DNA from: Sphingobium lactosutens
Lineage (GTDB): Bacteria; Pseudomonadota; Alphaproteobacteria; Sphingomonadales; Sphingomonadaceae
DNA length: 64,000 nt
Reading direction: 5' to 3'
Assembly: GCF_013393185.1 (NCBI RefSeq)
Contig: NZ_QJQX01000022.1
Coordinates: forward strand, 1-64,000
Below are positions 43,783-51,548 of the stretch, in pieces (position 1 is the stretch's first letter; each line of letters starts with the position of its first letter). The position numbers were made by a program, and so were the translations under genes. The notes below the pieces were generated by a model, which saw only the letters and a program-made list of their open reading frames with translations, was not told the origin of the DNA and did not search any database.

Positions 43783-44184
43783 TCAAGTCAAGCCGACGAT
43801 GGCGCATCCGACGCTGGTGAATTTGCCGTCGGCCAGATGATAATGGATATATTGGCGCATCTGCTGCACTTCCCCCTTCGCGATGGGCATGAACTGGTCG
43901 AGGCCCTGCGCCTCCAATGTCGCGGCGTCGAGATCGCGCGTCGCTTCTATCCGGATGATGCCTTCGAGCGCGACCAGATCCTCGCCCGACGCGAAGCGTT
44001 CGATCGTCAGCGTTTCGATGACATGATCGTGGAGGAAGCCGTAGAAGCGCTTGAATGCGTCCCGGTCGCTCAGGTCGACGCCGAAGAAGCGGATGCTGGC
44101 GCCCGGCGCATAATGGTCGAAGACGGCGTCATAGTCGCGGTCGTTGAAGGCCTGCGCATAACGTTCATAGTCGGCGCGGTTCAT
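43783..44184 (-). CDS. SnoaL/NTF2-like protein upstream of MarR 1
   Basis: 133-residue NTF2-fold protein: MNRADYERYAQAFNDRDYD at the start, then FGFHD-type hydrophobic core and HYHLADGKF near the end. The start at 44184 is chosen because GGAGAG lies just upstream; in-frame codons beyond it run into the operator. Operon partner of MarR 1 (10-bp gap). The enzymatic role is unknown. It is divergent from a second, different NTF2-like gene. Confidence 0.7.
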   Translation of the reverse strand: MNRADYERYAQAFNDRDYDAVFDHYAPGASIRFFGVDLSDRDAFKRFYGFLHDHVIETLTIERFASGEDLVALEGIIRIEATRDLDAATLEAQGLDQFMPIAKGEVQQMRQYIHYHLADGKFTSVGCAIVGLT

Positions 44185-44219
44185 GGCGCTTCTCCTCTCC
44201 TTGGCTCTTGCTCTTTTGA

Positions 44220-44231
44220 TAACGATCGTTA
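44220..44231. promoter_or_regulatory. Operator A, copy 3 (12-bp perfect palindrome)
   Basis: TAACGATCGTTA lies between two divergent SnoaL-like genes, 36 bp from each start. It would control the SnoaL-MarR 1 operon on one side and the SnoaL-SDR-DUF3237 operon on the other. Confidence 0.75.
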
Positions 44232-44267
44232 CCATATAACGAAAGCAGAAAATGTGAGGAGAGGCTG

Positions 44268-44657
44268 ATGGGCTATAGCGCGCAGGAGCAGCGCAACCTG
44301 GATCTGGTCCAGGCGATGTTCGATCATGTGCTGATACCGATGGATGCCGATGCGGCGGATCGCTTCATCGCGGCGGACTATATCCAGCATAATCAGTGGG
44401 TCGATACCGGGCGGGAACCGCTGAAGGCCTTCCTGCGCAAGGTGCGGGGAGACAATCCCGATGCGGTGCATGACATCAAGCGGCGCTTTGCCGACGGCGA
44501 CCATGTGGTCGTCCATTATCATGTGCGACGGTTCGATGGCGATCCAGGCTTTGCGGTGATGGACATCTTTCGCATCGAAGGCGACATGATCGTCGAGCAT
44601 TGGGACGTGGTGCAGGATGTGCCGACCGACAGCCCCAATCCCCATTCGCCCTTCTGA
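44268..44657 (+). CDS. SnoaL-like (COG4922-type) protein
   Basis: 129-residue NTF2-fold protein with the AADYIQHNQWVDTGREPL and VVVHYHVRR segments and a DIFRIEGDMIVEHWDVVQ motif typical of the predicted SnoaL-like group. The first gene of a three-gene run with an SDR and a DUF3237 protein. Known NTF2-like enzymes in lignin catabolism (LdpA, LsdE) are formaldehyde lyases, but close similarity is not claimed here. Confidence 0.75.
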   Translation: MGYSAQEQRNLDLVQAMFDHVLIPMDADAADRFIAADYIQHNQWVDTGREPLKAFLRKVRGDNPDAVHDIKRRFADGDHVVVHYHVRRFDGDPGFAVMDIFRIEGDMIVEHWDVVQDVPTDSPNPHSPF

Positions 44658-44671
44658 ACCGGGAGAGACTC

Positions 44672-45421
44672 ATGCGGTTCAGGGACAAGATCATTCTGGT
44701 CGTGGGCGGGAACAGCGGCATCGGCCTCGCCAGCGCGCAGGCCTTTGCGGCGGAGGGCGCGCAGGTGCGGCTGACCGGGCGCGATCAGACGACGATCGAC
44801 ACGGCAGTTGAGGGGATTGCGGGCGCGCGGGGCTATCGCGCGGACATGGCCGATCTGGACGCGATGGAGGCGGTGATCGCCGACATGGAGGCGCAGGACG
44901 GGCGGATCGACACACTGTTCGTCAATGCGGGCGTGGGCGGGTTCGCCCCCTTTCGCGATGTAACGCCGGAGGATTGGGACCATGTCCATGGCGTCAATCT
45001 ACGCGGCTGCGTCTTTGCCATCCAGAAGGCGCTGCGGCTGATGGGCCGGGGCGGGTCGATCGTGGCCACGGGATCGATCGGCGGCCATGCCTTCGTGCCG
45101 GGGAATACGGCTTATGCCGCGGCCAAGGGCGGGCTTTATGCGGCGCTTAAGGTGATTGCGGGCGAACTGGTGAGCGAGGGCATAAGGCTCAACCTGGTCA
45201 GCCCCGGTCCGATCGAGACGCCTTTGCTGCATCGCAATCCGGGCATGAGCGCGGCCGATGTGGACGTTATGCGGGAGGCCATGATCGCGGCCGTGCCGAT
45301 GAAGCGCATGGGCCGGGCGGACGAGGTCGCGCGCGCGGTGCTGTTCCTGGCTTCCGACGACGCCAGTTTCATTACGGCCGCCAATCTCTTTGTCGATGGC
45401 GGCACTCTGGAGTTAGGTTGA
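44672..45421 (+). CDS. Short-chain dehydrogenase/reductase
   Basis: 249-residue classical SDR. The cofactor motif GGNSGIG is at 12-18, the active-site Tyr and Lys in YAAAKGG near 150, and the catalytic Ser in VATGSIGG near 138; NAG is in VNAGVGG. Arg in TGRD after strand 2 suggests NADP(H) or a mixed preference. The ATG at 44672 follows GGGAGAG. It probably oxidises or reduces an aromatic side-chain alcohol/ketone in this catabolic block; the substrate is unknown. Confidence 0.85.
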   Translation: MRFRDKIILVVGGNSGIGLASAQAFAAEGAQVRLTGRDQTTIDTAVEGIAGARGYRADMADLDAMEAVIADMEAQDGRIDTLFVNAGVGGFAPFRDVTPEDWDHVHGVNLRGCVFAIQKALRLMGRGGSIVATGSIGGHAFVPGNTAYAAAKGGLYAALKVIAGELVSEGIRLNLVSPGPIETPLLHRNPGMSAADVDVMREAMIAAVPMKRMGRADEVARAVLFLASDDASFITAANLFVDGGTLELG

Positions 45422-45924
45422 TGGAAAATCTGTTTTCGACGCTGGACAATCCGCGGCTGGAATTCGCGATGGAGGTGCGGCTGCAATTTCCGCGCGTGCA
45501 GATGATCGCCAACACCCCCTGGGGTGGCAATCGCAGCGCAGTCTATGTGGAAAGCGGTACGTTCGAGGGGCCGAAGATCCGGGGCAGGGCGGTGCCGGGA
45601 TCGGGCGGCGACTATGCCTATTTCCGGCCGGATGATGTGGCGGTGTTCGACGCGCGCTACATGCTGGAGGAGGAGGATGGCACGCTGATCCTGCTCAACA
45701 ATCGCGGTTTCCTTTGGGGTCGCAAGCCCGACACGATGCAGCGTTTACGCGACTGGGCCTTTGCCGGCGGCGAGCCGGTGGAGCAGCAGGACTATTATCT
45801 GCGCGGCAATCCCAGTTTCGAAACGCCAGTGGGCAAGCATGACTGGCTGACCAAGCATGTGTTCGTCGGCGTGGGCGAGCGACGCGCGGACGGGAATGTG
45901 CTGCGATACTATGCGCTGACGTAA
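45421..45924 (+). CDS. DUF3237 family protein
   Basis: 167-residue protein of the DUF3237 beta-barrel family: GTFEGPKIRGRAVPGSGGDY near residues 46-66 and YLRGNPSFETPVGKHDWL near 125-142 are hallmarks. No reaction is firmly established for the family. Its start overlaps the SDR stop by one base (TGATG), so the two are coupled. A large inverted repeat follows its stop. Confidence 0.8.
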   Translation: MENLFSTLDNPRLEFAMEVRLQFPRVQMIANTPWGGNRSAVYVESGTFEGPKIRGRAVPGSGGDYAYFRPDDVAVFDARYMLEEEDGTLILLNNRGFLWGRKPDTMQRLRDWAFAGGEPVEQQDYYLRGNPSFETPVGKHDWLTKHVFVGVGERRADGNVLRYYALT

Positions 45925-45938
45925 GACGATCCGTTCGC

Positions 45939-45997
45939 TTCGAGCGAAGTCGAGAAGCGGCTGGAACTGCGCTTCCCATTTCTCGACTTCGCTCGAA
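45939..45997. repeat. 18-bp perfect inverted repeat (sphingomonad REP-like)
   Basis: TTCGAGCGAAGTCGAGAA at 45939-45956 is repeated exactly in inverse at 45980-45997 across a 23-bp loop. It separates the convergent DUF3237 and FerA genes. The word is one I recognise as a dispersed palindrome in sphingomonad genomes. It likely serves as a bidirectional terminator or barrier here. Confidence 0.8.
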
Positions 45998-46010
45998 ACG
46001 AAGGGAGGGG

Positions 46011-48164
46011 TTACAGCGAGATCAGCGCATCCAGCGCGAGGGCGCCCTGCCCTTCCGGATAGACGATCACCGGGTTGAGATCGACTTCCGCGATCACCGG
46101 GGTCGCCGCGACCATCTGGGCCAGGCGCTGGACCATATCGGCGACGGCGCCGATGTCCATGACCGGCGCGCCGCGAAAACCGTCGAGCAGCGGCGCCATC
46201 CGCAGCGTGCGGATTTCGGCGATGATCGCGTCGCGGGTCAGGTCCGGCGGGAGCAGGCAGACATCGTGCAGCAGTTCGGCCGCGACGCCGCCGAAGCCGA
46301 CAAGGATGGTCGGTCCCCAATGCGGGTCGTTGCGCGCGCCGACGATCAGTTCGACGCCCCTGGCCGCCATCCCTTCCACCAGCACGCCATCCAGCGCGAG
46401 GCCGGGGCGCGAGGCGGCGAGATTGGCCATCAGCCGGTCCCAGCCCGCCGCAACCGCATCTGCATCGGCGAGGTTGATGATGACGCCGCCGGCGTCGCTC
46501 TTGTGCGGCAGTTCGGGGGACTGGGCCTTCAAGACCACCGGATAGCCGAGGCGATCGGCGGCGGCGACGGCTTCCGCCGCGCTCTGCGCCAGTTCAAAGG
46601 CGGGGAAGGCGATGCCCTGTGCGCCCATGATTGCCTTCGACCGATGTTCGGGGATGGTGCTGCCGACCTGCGCCAGACCGGCGACGGGCTGGGCGTCGAG
46701 CGCCGCCACCGCCGCGTCGCGCCGACGATGGGCGGCGATCCGGGCGAGCGCGCGCAGCATCCGTTCTGCGGTGGGGAGATAGGTAACGCCCGCCCGGCGC
46801 AGGGCGGCGAGATCGTCGGCGAGGACGCCACCACCTTCATCGACACCGCCGACGATGATCGGCTTCGTCTGGCCGATGGCTGCCAGCGCATCCAGTACCG
46901 CCTTGAACTTCACATGCGAGGTGCCGGTGTCGGTCTGGATCAGCGTCAGCAAGATGGTGCCGATCCGATCGTCCTGCGCCAGCGCGGCGAGCGTGCGGCC
47001 ATAGAGGCCGGGATCGACCAGACCCTGGGCGGTGATGTCCATGGGGTTGGTGACAGGAACGAAATCGGGCAGGGCCGCGCGCAGCGCCGGGCTGTCCGCA
47101 TCGGTCAGCCTGGGCAGGTCGAGGTCGACCAACTCGGCGAGGTCGAGCATCATCGCCTTGAAGGCCCCCGATTCGGCGATGATGCCGGCACCGCCCAGCC
47201 CTGCGTCAGGGGAGCGGGCGAGGATTTCGACGATGTCGCCCAGTTCCTCCAGCGAGTCGGCCAGGATGACGCCAGCGCGCTCAACATGGACGGCCATGAT
47301 CGCATGGTCGCCCGCCATCGCGCCGGTATGGGTGGCGGCGCTGGCCGCGCCCGCCGCGCTGCGGCCGGGATGGAGCAGCACGACCGCCTTGCCGGCATCG
47401 CGCGCCGCGCGGGCGGCGGCGAGGAAGCGGGCGGGGTCGCGCACATGTTCGGCGATGAGCGCGATGACGGCGGTATCGGGCTGGTCGACCAGATGGGCGA
47501 GATAATCCTCGATCCCGCTCGCTGCCTCGTTGCCGGTCGAAATGTAGCAGTTCAAGGGCACGTCGCGATGGATCATCGTCGTCGCCAGCACGGCGGCCAT
47601 CGCCCCCGATTGCGAAACGATGCCAACGCGGCGGTCGCCCTGCGCCTTCGCCTCCGGCATTTCGATGAAGGTCAGCGAGACATTGTCGCGGAAATTGACG
47701 AGGCCAAGGCAGTTCGGCCCTTCGACCACCATGCCGGCGTCGCGGGCGATGCGGGCGATTTCCTGCTGGTCGGCCAGGCCCTGCGGTCCATCCTCCGCAA
47801 AGCCGGCGGAGAAGATGACGGCGGCACCGACACCGCGGCGAGCGAGGCCGCGCATCGCATCCAGCACGCCCGCGCGCGGTATGGCGAGCACGGCGACATC
47901 GACGCCGTGCGGAAGATCATCGACCGACGCAACGCAGGCGCGCCCGCCTATCTCGGCCCGCTTCGGATTGACCAGATGGATCGGGCCGTCAAAACCCTGT
48001 CGCAGCAGATTGGCTAGGACCGATGCGCCCAGCGCGCCCGGCTTGTCCGACGCGCCGACGATCGCCGCCGATCGCGGCCGCAACAGTCGGTCGAGCGACA
48101 GCGACGACAGAATCCTGTCCGGCGCATCTACATTGCCCAGGCATATCGCTTCCGTCACGCGCAC
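46011..48164 (-). CDS. ferA: Feruloyl-CoA synthetase, NDP-forming (FerA-like)
   Basis: 717-residue fused acyl-CoA synthetase of the ADP-forming superfamily: CoA-binding Rossmann domain ~25-150 (AAIVGASDKPGALG), ligase-CoA domains ~180-470, C-terminal ATP-grasp domain ~500-717. His279 in AATHTGAMAGD is the expected phosphohistidine. SYK-6 FerA, which activates ferulate and p-coumarate, belongs to this unusual superfamily rather than to AMP-forming ligases. An operator B copy lies 41 bp upstream, the same element found before the hydratase/lyase 17 kb away. Other hydroxycinnamates may be substrates. Confidence 0.82.
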   Translation of the reverse strand: MRVTEAICLGNVDAPDRILSSLSLDRLLRPRSAAIVGASDKPGALGASVLANLLRQGFDGPIHLVNPKRAEIGGRACVASVDDLPHGVDVAVLAIPRAGVLDAMRGLARRGVGAAVIFSAGFAEDGPQGLADQQEIARIARDAGMVVEGPNCLGLVNFRDNVSLTFIEMPEAKAQGDRRVGIVSQSGAMAAVLATTMIHRDVPLNCYISTGNEAASGIEDYLAHLVDQPDTAVIALIAEHVRDPARFLAAARAARDAGKAVVLLHPGRSAAGAASAATHTGAMAGDHAIMAVHVERAGVILADSLEELGDIVEILARSPDAGLGGAGIIAESGAFKAMMLDLAELVDLDLPRLTDADSPALRAALPDFVPVTNPMDITAQGLVDPGLYGRTLAALAQDDRIGTILLTLIQTDTGTSHVKFKAVLDALAAIGQTKPIIVGGVDEGGGVLADDLAALRRAGVTYLPTAERMLRALARIAAHRRRDAAVAALDAQPVAGLAQVGSTIPEHRSKAIMGAQGIAFPAFELAQSAAEAVAAADRLGYPVVLKAQSPELPHKSDAGGVIINLADADAVAAGWDRLMANLAASRPGLALDGVLVEGMAARGVELIVGARNDPHWGPTILVGFGGVAAELLHDVCLLPPDLTRDAIIAEIRTLRMAPLLDGFRGAPVMDIGAVADMVQRLAQMVAATPVIAEVDLNPVIVYPEGQGALALDALISL

Positions 48165-48204
48165 CTCTCCATCTTCCTCGAATCAAACGCCGATCAGAAG
48201 ATAT

Positions 48205-48223
48205 TTGTGCGCCAGTGATACAA
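48205..48223. promoter_or_regulatory. Operator B, copy 3
   Basis: TTGTGCGCCAGTGATACAA, a good 19-bp dyad, 41 bp upstream of the feruloyl-CoA synthetase start and 17 bp past the stop codon of MarR 2. Confidence 0.75.
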
Positions 48224-48239
48224 TTGGCGCAAGCGCTAT

Positions 48240-48680
48240 TCAGTCCCCCGTCTCTTCATCCGCAGCACCCACGCGTTCGAGCAGATCTTTCAGCGTCTTC
48301 AGTTCGTCCGCGCTCAATCCGGCCGTCATCCGCGCATCGGATCGGCCGACCGCCTTGAGCATGGCCTTCAACTGACTTTCACCATGGGGTAGCAGCGCCA
48401 GCGCATTGGTGCGCAGGTCGCGACCGGGACGCCGTTCGATCAACCCTTTGTCGACGAGGATGTTGACCAGCTTCATCGCGCTCGACCGATTGATGCTGAG
48501 CGCCCGGCCCAGCGCCGTCTGGTCGCAGCCCGGATTGTCGCGGATCAGGATAAGCGCAGTCATCTTCGCCGGCGAGAGATCATAGTCGGCCAGAGCAGCG
48601 CGGGCGTCGGCATCCATGCGCAGATTGGCGCGCTGGATCTGATAGCCCATCAGCGACTGGAGGTCGGCCCCCTGTTTCAT
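48240..48680 (-). CDS. MarR-family regulator 2 (FerC-like)
   Basis: 146-residue MarR protein. The winged helix spans ~35-105: KMTALILIRDNPGCDQTALG, LSINRSSAMKLVNILVDKGL, then the wing RRPGRDLRTNALALL. The ATG at 48680 follows AAGGGGGTGG; an upstream TTG is possible. In SYK-6 the MarR repressor FerC controls ferBA and is released by feruloyl-CoA. Here the gene lies between feruloyl-CoA synthetase and an aldehyde dehydrogenase, with operator B sites on both sides, so it is the natural candidate to bind operator B. Confidence 0.85.
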   Translation of the reverse strand: MKQGADLQSLMGYQIQRANLRMDADARAALADYDLSPAKMTALILIRDNPGCDQTALGRALSINRSSAMKLVNILVDKGLIERRPGRDLRTNALALLPHGESQLKAMLKAVGRSDARMTAGLSADELKTLKDLLERVGAADEETGD

Positions 48681-48705
48681 TCCCAATCCACCCCCTTGCC
48701 AAATA

Positions 48706-48724
48706 CTGTATCCCTAGCGCACAA
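48706..48724. promoter_or_regulatory. Operator B, copy 4
   Basis: On the minus strand TTGTGCGCTAGGGATACAG, 26 bp upstream of MarR 2 and 77 bp upstream of the divergent aldehyde dehydrogenase. This suggests autoregulation plus control of the dehydrogenase. Confidence 0.75.
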
Positions 48725-48801
48725 ATATATGGTACAGCTACCGGAACCGAATTGCGATAGGCAATGCCGTCCCAAGGCGCTGCAACAGTGGAGAGCGACA
48801 C

Positions 48802-50220
48802 ATGGATCATGAATATCGGATGCTGATCGACGGCGAACTGGTGCCCGGTGTCAGCACGTTCGGCGTGGTGAACCCGGCGACGGCCGAGTCTTTTGCCGCC
48901 TGCCCCAAGGCCGACGAGGCGCTGGCAGAGCGCGCGATCGCTGCGGCCAAGCGGGCGCAGCCGGGCTGGGCGGCGACGCCGGTCGAAGAACGCGCGGCGC
49001 TGGTGCTGAAGATCGCCGATGCGCTGGAGGCCCGGATCGGCGAGTTCGCCAGCCTGCTGACGCGCGAACAGGGCAAACCGCTGGACCAGGCCGGCTACGA
49101 GATCATGGGCAGCGTGTTCACGTTGCGCGCCTTTGCCGCGATGCGGATCGAGCCGAAGACTTTGAAGGATGAAGGCGGCAATCGCGTCATCGAACATCGC
49201 ACCCCCTTGGGTGTCGTCGCGTCGATCACGCCTTGGAATTTCCCGCTGATCCTGCTGATGAACAAGCTGGGTCCGGCATTGGTGACGGGCAACACGATGG
49301 TCGCCAAGCCCGCGCCGACGACGCCGCTCACCACCCTGCTGTTCGGCGAACTGGTGCAGTCGATCCTGCCGGCGGGCGTGCTCAACATTGTCTGCGACCA
49401 GAATGAGCTGGGACCGCTGCTGACCGGACACAAGGATATCGCCAAGGTCGCCTTCACCGGATCGACCGCGACCGGGAAGAAGGTCATGGCCTCCTCCGCC
49501 GGCACGGTGAAGCGGGTCACGCTGGAGCTGGGCGGCAATGATGCCGCGATCGTGCTGGACGATGTCGACCCGCGCAAGATAGCGCACAAGGTCTATCAGG
49601 GCGCGATGACAAATGCCGGGCAGATCTGCGTCGCGGTGAAGCGCGCCTATGTGCCCAGCCCCATGTATGACGATTTCTGTGACGAACTGGCGAAACTGGC
49701 GAAGGAAGCGATCGTCGACGATGGCGCCAAGCAAGGCACGACCATCGGCCCGGTGCAGAACAAGATGCAGTTCGACAAGGTCAGCGCGCTGATCGCCGAC
49801 GCGAAGACGCGCGGCACGGTGCTGGCGGGCGGCGAGCCGCTTGATCGACCGGGCTATTTCATCGCGCCGACGATCGTGCGCGATCTGGACGAGGACGCGC
49901 CGCTGGTGCGCGAGGAACAGTTCGGCCCGGTGCTGCCGGTGCTGAAATATGATGACATTGACGACGTCATCGCCCGCGCCAATGACAGCGATTATGGGCT
50001 GGCTGGCACGGTGTGGGGCAAGGATGTGGAACGCGCCACGCAGATAGCGATGAAGATCGACACCGGCACCGTCTGGGTCAACCAGCATCTTGCCATCGAT
50101 GCCAATATCCCCTTCCGCGGGGTCAAGCAGTCGGGCCTGGGCGGCGAACTGGGCGAAGCAGGCATGCTGGAATACACCCAGGCGCACATCGTCAACATCG
50201 TGACGCTGGAAGACGCATAA
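48802..50220 (+). CDS. Aldehyde dehydrogenase, probable vanillin dehydrogenase
   Basis: 472-residue NAD(P)-dependent aldehyde dehydrogenase. Asn146 (PWNFP), Glu242 (LELGGND) and Cys276 (NAGQICV) form the active site, and the cofactor motif FTGSTATG is at 218-225. Family membership alone does not fix the substrate. Operator B and the adjacent FerC-like regulator place it in the ferulate pathway, where vanillin to vanillate is the missing step before LigM. Coniferyl aldehyde is an alternative. Confidence 0.8.
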   Translation: MDHEYRMLIDGELVPGVSTFGVVNPATAESFAACPKADEALAERAIAAAKRAQPGWAATPVEERAALVLKIADALEARIGEFASLLTREQGKPLDQAGYEIMGSVFTLRAFAAMRIEPKTLKDEGGNRVIEHRTPLGVVASITPWNFPLILLMNKLGPALVTGNTMVAKPAPTTPLTTLLFGELVQSILPAGVLNIVCDQNELGPLLTGHKDIAKVAFTGSTATGKKVMASSAGTVKRVTLELGGNDAAIVLDDVDPRKIAHKVYQGAMTNAGQICVAVKRAYVPSPMYDDFCDELAKLAKEAIVDDGAKQGTTIGPVQNKMQFDKVSALIADAKTRGTVLAGGEPLDRPGYFIAPTIVRDLDEDAPLVREEQFGPVLPVLKYDDIDDVIARANDSDYGLAGTVWGKDVERATQIAMKIDTGTVWVNQHLAIDANIPFRGVKQSGLGGELGEAGMLEYTQAHIVNIVTLEDA

Positions 50221-50242
50221 CCGTCTTGCGCCTGTAACAGTC

Positions 50243-50285
50243 GGAGGGCCGTTGAAGCATATCGCTTCTTCGGCCCTCTCTTTTT
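50243..50285 (+). terminator. Strong intrinsic terminator after the aldehyde dehydrogenase
   Basis: GAGGGCCG, then GAAGC, an ATATC loop, GCTTC and CGGCCCTC, followed by TCTTTTT. A long interrupted stem with a clear U-tract. Confidence 0.85.
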
Positions 50286-50386
50286 GACATTTTCCGCTCT
50301 GCCGTCCGGCATATTCGGAACATTCCATCGTGCAGCCGTCATAGCCTCGATCCCACGGGACCACCCCCTGTCCGAGGAGTCTGCAC

Positions 50387-51130
50387 TTGGCTTTTTCTCG
50401 CCTTGCCACCGCCGCCATTGGCGCTGTCACCCTTGCCGCTGTCGCCGTACCCGCCGGGGCCCACGGCATCTGGTTCGCGCAGCGCGCGCGCCAGCTGGCG
50501 CTGATCTACGGCGTCGGCGCCGACGACCTGGACGCCGTCAAGCGTTTGCCGCTGGTCAAGACCGTCAGCGGCTATGACAGCGACTGGGCGCCGGTCGCCA
50601 CCCGCCTTCGTGCAGCCGGCGTCATTCCGGTCGTCGACAATGACGAGCCGATCGCCGCCGTCGCCGCCGTCATGGATTATGGCTATTGGAGCAAGACGCC
50701 CGACGGCGAATGGCACAATAAGGGCCGCGACGAAGTGCCCAACGCCACGCTGGCCGAGCATAATTTCAAATATGCCGTCCACCTGACGCAGGTGCCGACC
50801 AAGCCCGTGCCGCTGCTGGAAGGCCATATGCTCCAGCTGGTGCCTGCCGACGTCGCCATCCCCCAGAAGATGGGCGAGCCGATGAAGGTGCGCGTCTATT
50901 ACAAGGGCAAGCCCGTCGCCGGCGCGACCGTCATGCAGGATTATGTCAACGATCCCGACGAGGCTGCGCCCGCCAAGACCGCAGCTGACGGCACCGCGAC
51001 GATCAAGCTGCGCAACCAGGGCATCAATGTGCTGATGGCCATCTATGTCGGGGAAACCACCGACAAGAAGGTCGATCATGAGGAATATCGCGCCTCGCTG
51101 TCTTTCGTCCTGCCGCATGCGCCCGAATGA
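50387..51130 (+). CDS. DUF4198 periplasmic protein (metal-uptake type)
   Basis: 247-residue exported protein with a signal peptide ending PAGAHG; HGIWF right after cleavage supplies an N-terminal His, as in proteins that bind metal. The C-terminal part (MKVRVYYKGKPVAGATVMQDY) is the Ig-like domain of the DUF4198/NikM-related family linked to nickel or cobalt uptake. The TTG start has GAGGAG six bases upstream. First gene of a five-gene operon with a HupE/UreJ-like protein. Confidence 0.75.
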   Translation: MAFSRLATAAIGAVTLAAVAVPAGAHGIWFAQRARQLALIYGVGADDLDAVKRLPLVKTVSGYDSDWAPVATRLRAAGVIPVVDNDEPIAAVAAVMDYGYWSKTPDGEWHNKGRDEVPNATLAEHNFKYAVHLTQVPTKPVPLLEGHMLQLVPADVAIPQKMGEPMKVRVYYKGKPVAGATVMQDYVNDPDEAAPAKTAADGTATIKLRNQGINVLMAIYVGETTDKKVDHEEYRASLSFVLPHAPE

Positions 51131-51158
51131 CCCACGCCTCTTTGTCAGGAGATTTTGC

Positions 51159-51539
51159 ATGAAGACCGATCTTTTCCGTACCGGACTCGCTGCGATCGCG
51201 CTGATGGCCGCACCGTCGATGCTGCACGCCCATGGCAGCATGAAACCGCAGCATGGCGGGCTGGTCCAGATGACCGGCGAGACGATGATCGAACTGGTGG
51301 CAAGCCCCAAAGGCGTGGACGTCTATCTGAGTGAGGAGGACGAGCCGCTGGCCGCCGCCGGCTTCACCGCCAAGCTCACCCAGACGGCCGCCGGGGCCAA
51401 GACCGAGGCCGCCCTCAAGCCGGCCGGTGGCAACAAGCTGAGCGCGCCGGGCTTCAAGGCGGCGAAGGGCGCCAAGCTGGTAGTGGCGCTGGTCGACAAG
51501 AGCGGAGCAAAGAGCTTCGCCACCTTCCAGGCGAAATAA
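51159..51539 (+). CDS. Small periplasmic His-tipped protein
   Basis: 126-residue protein; the ATG at 51159 follows AGGAG. The signal peptide ends LHAHG, so the mature protein begins with HGSMKPQHGG, a possible metal-binding N-terminus with two His and a Met. The rest is a Lys/Ala-rich beta-type domain. It is not a named family to me. Its neighbours on both sides (DUF4198, HupE/UreJ-like) also have a His at or next to the mature N-terminus, so a periplasmic metal chaperone role is inferred. Confidence 0.65.
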   Translation: MKTDLFRTGLAAIALMAAPSMLHAHGSMKPQHGGLVQMTGETMIELVASPKGVDVYLSEEDEPLAAAGFTAKLTQTAAGAKTEAALKPAGGNKLSAPGFKAAKGAKLVVALVDKSGAKSFATFQAK

Positions 51540-51548
51540 GGAACCGCC

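Noticed and set aside
48580-50469. 629-codon minus-strand frame opposite the aldehyde dehydrogenase
   Set aside because: Antisense to a complete enzyme; no recognisable domains.
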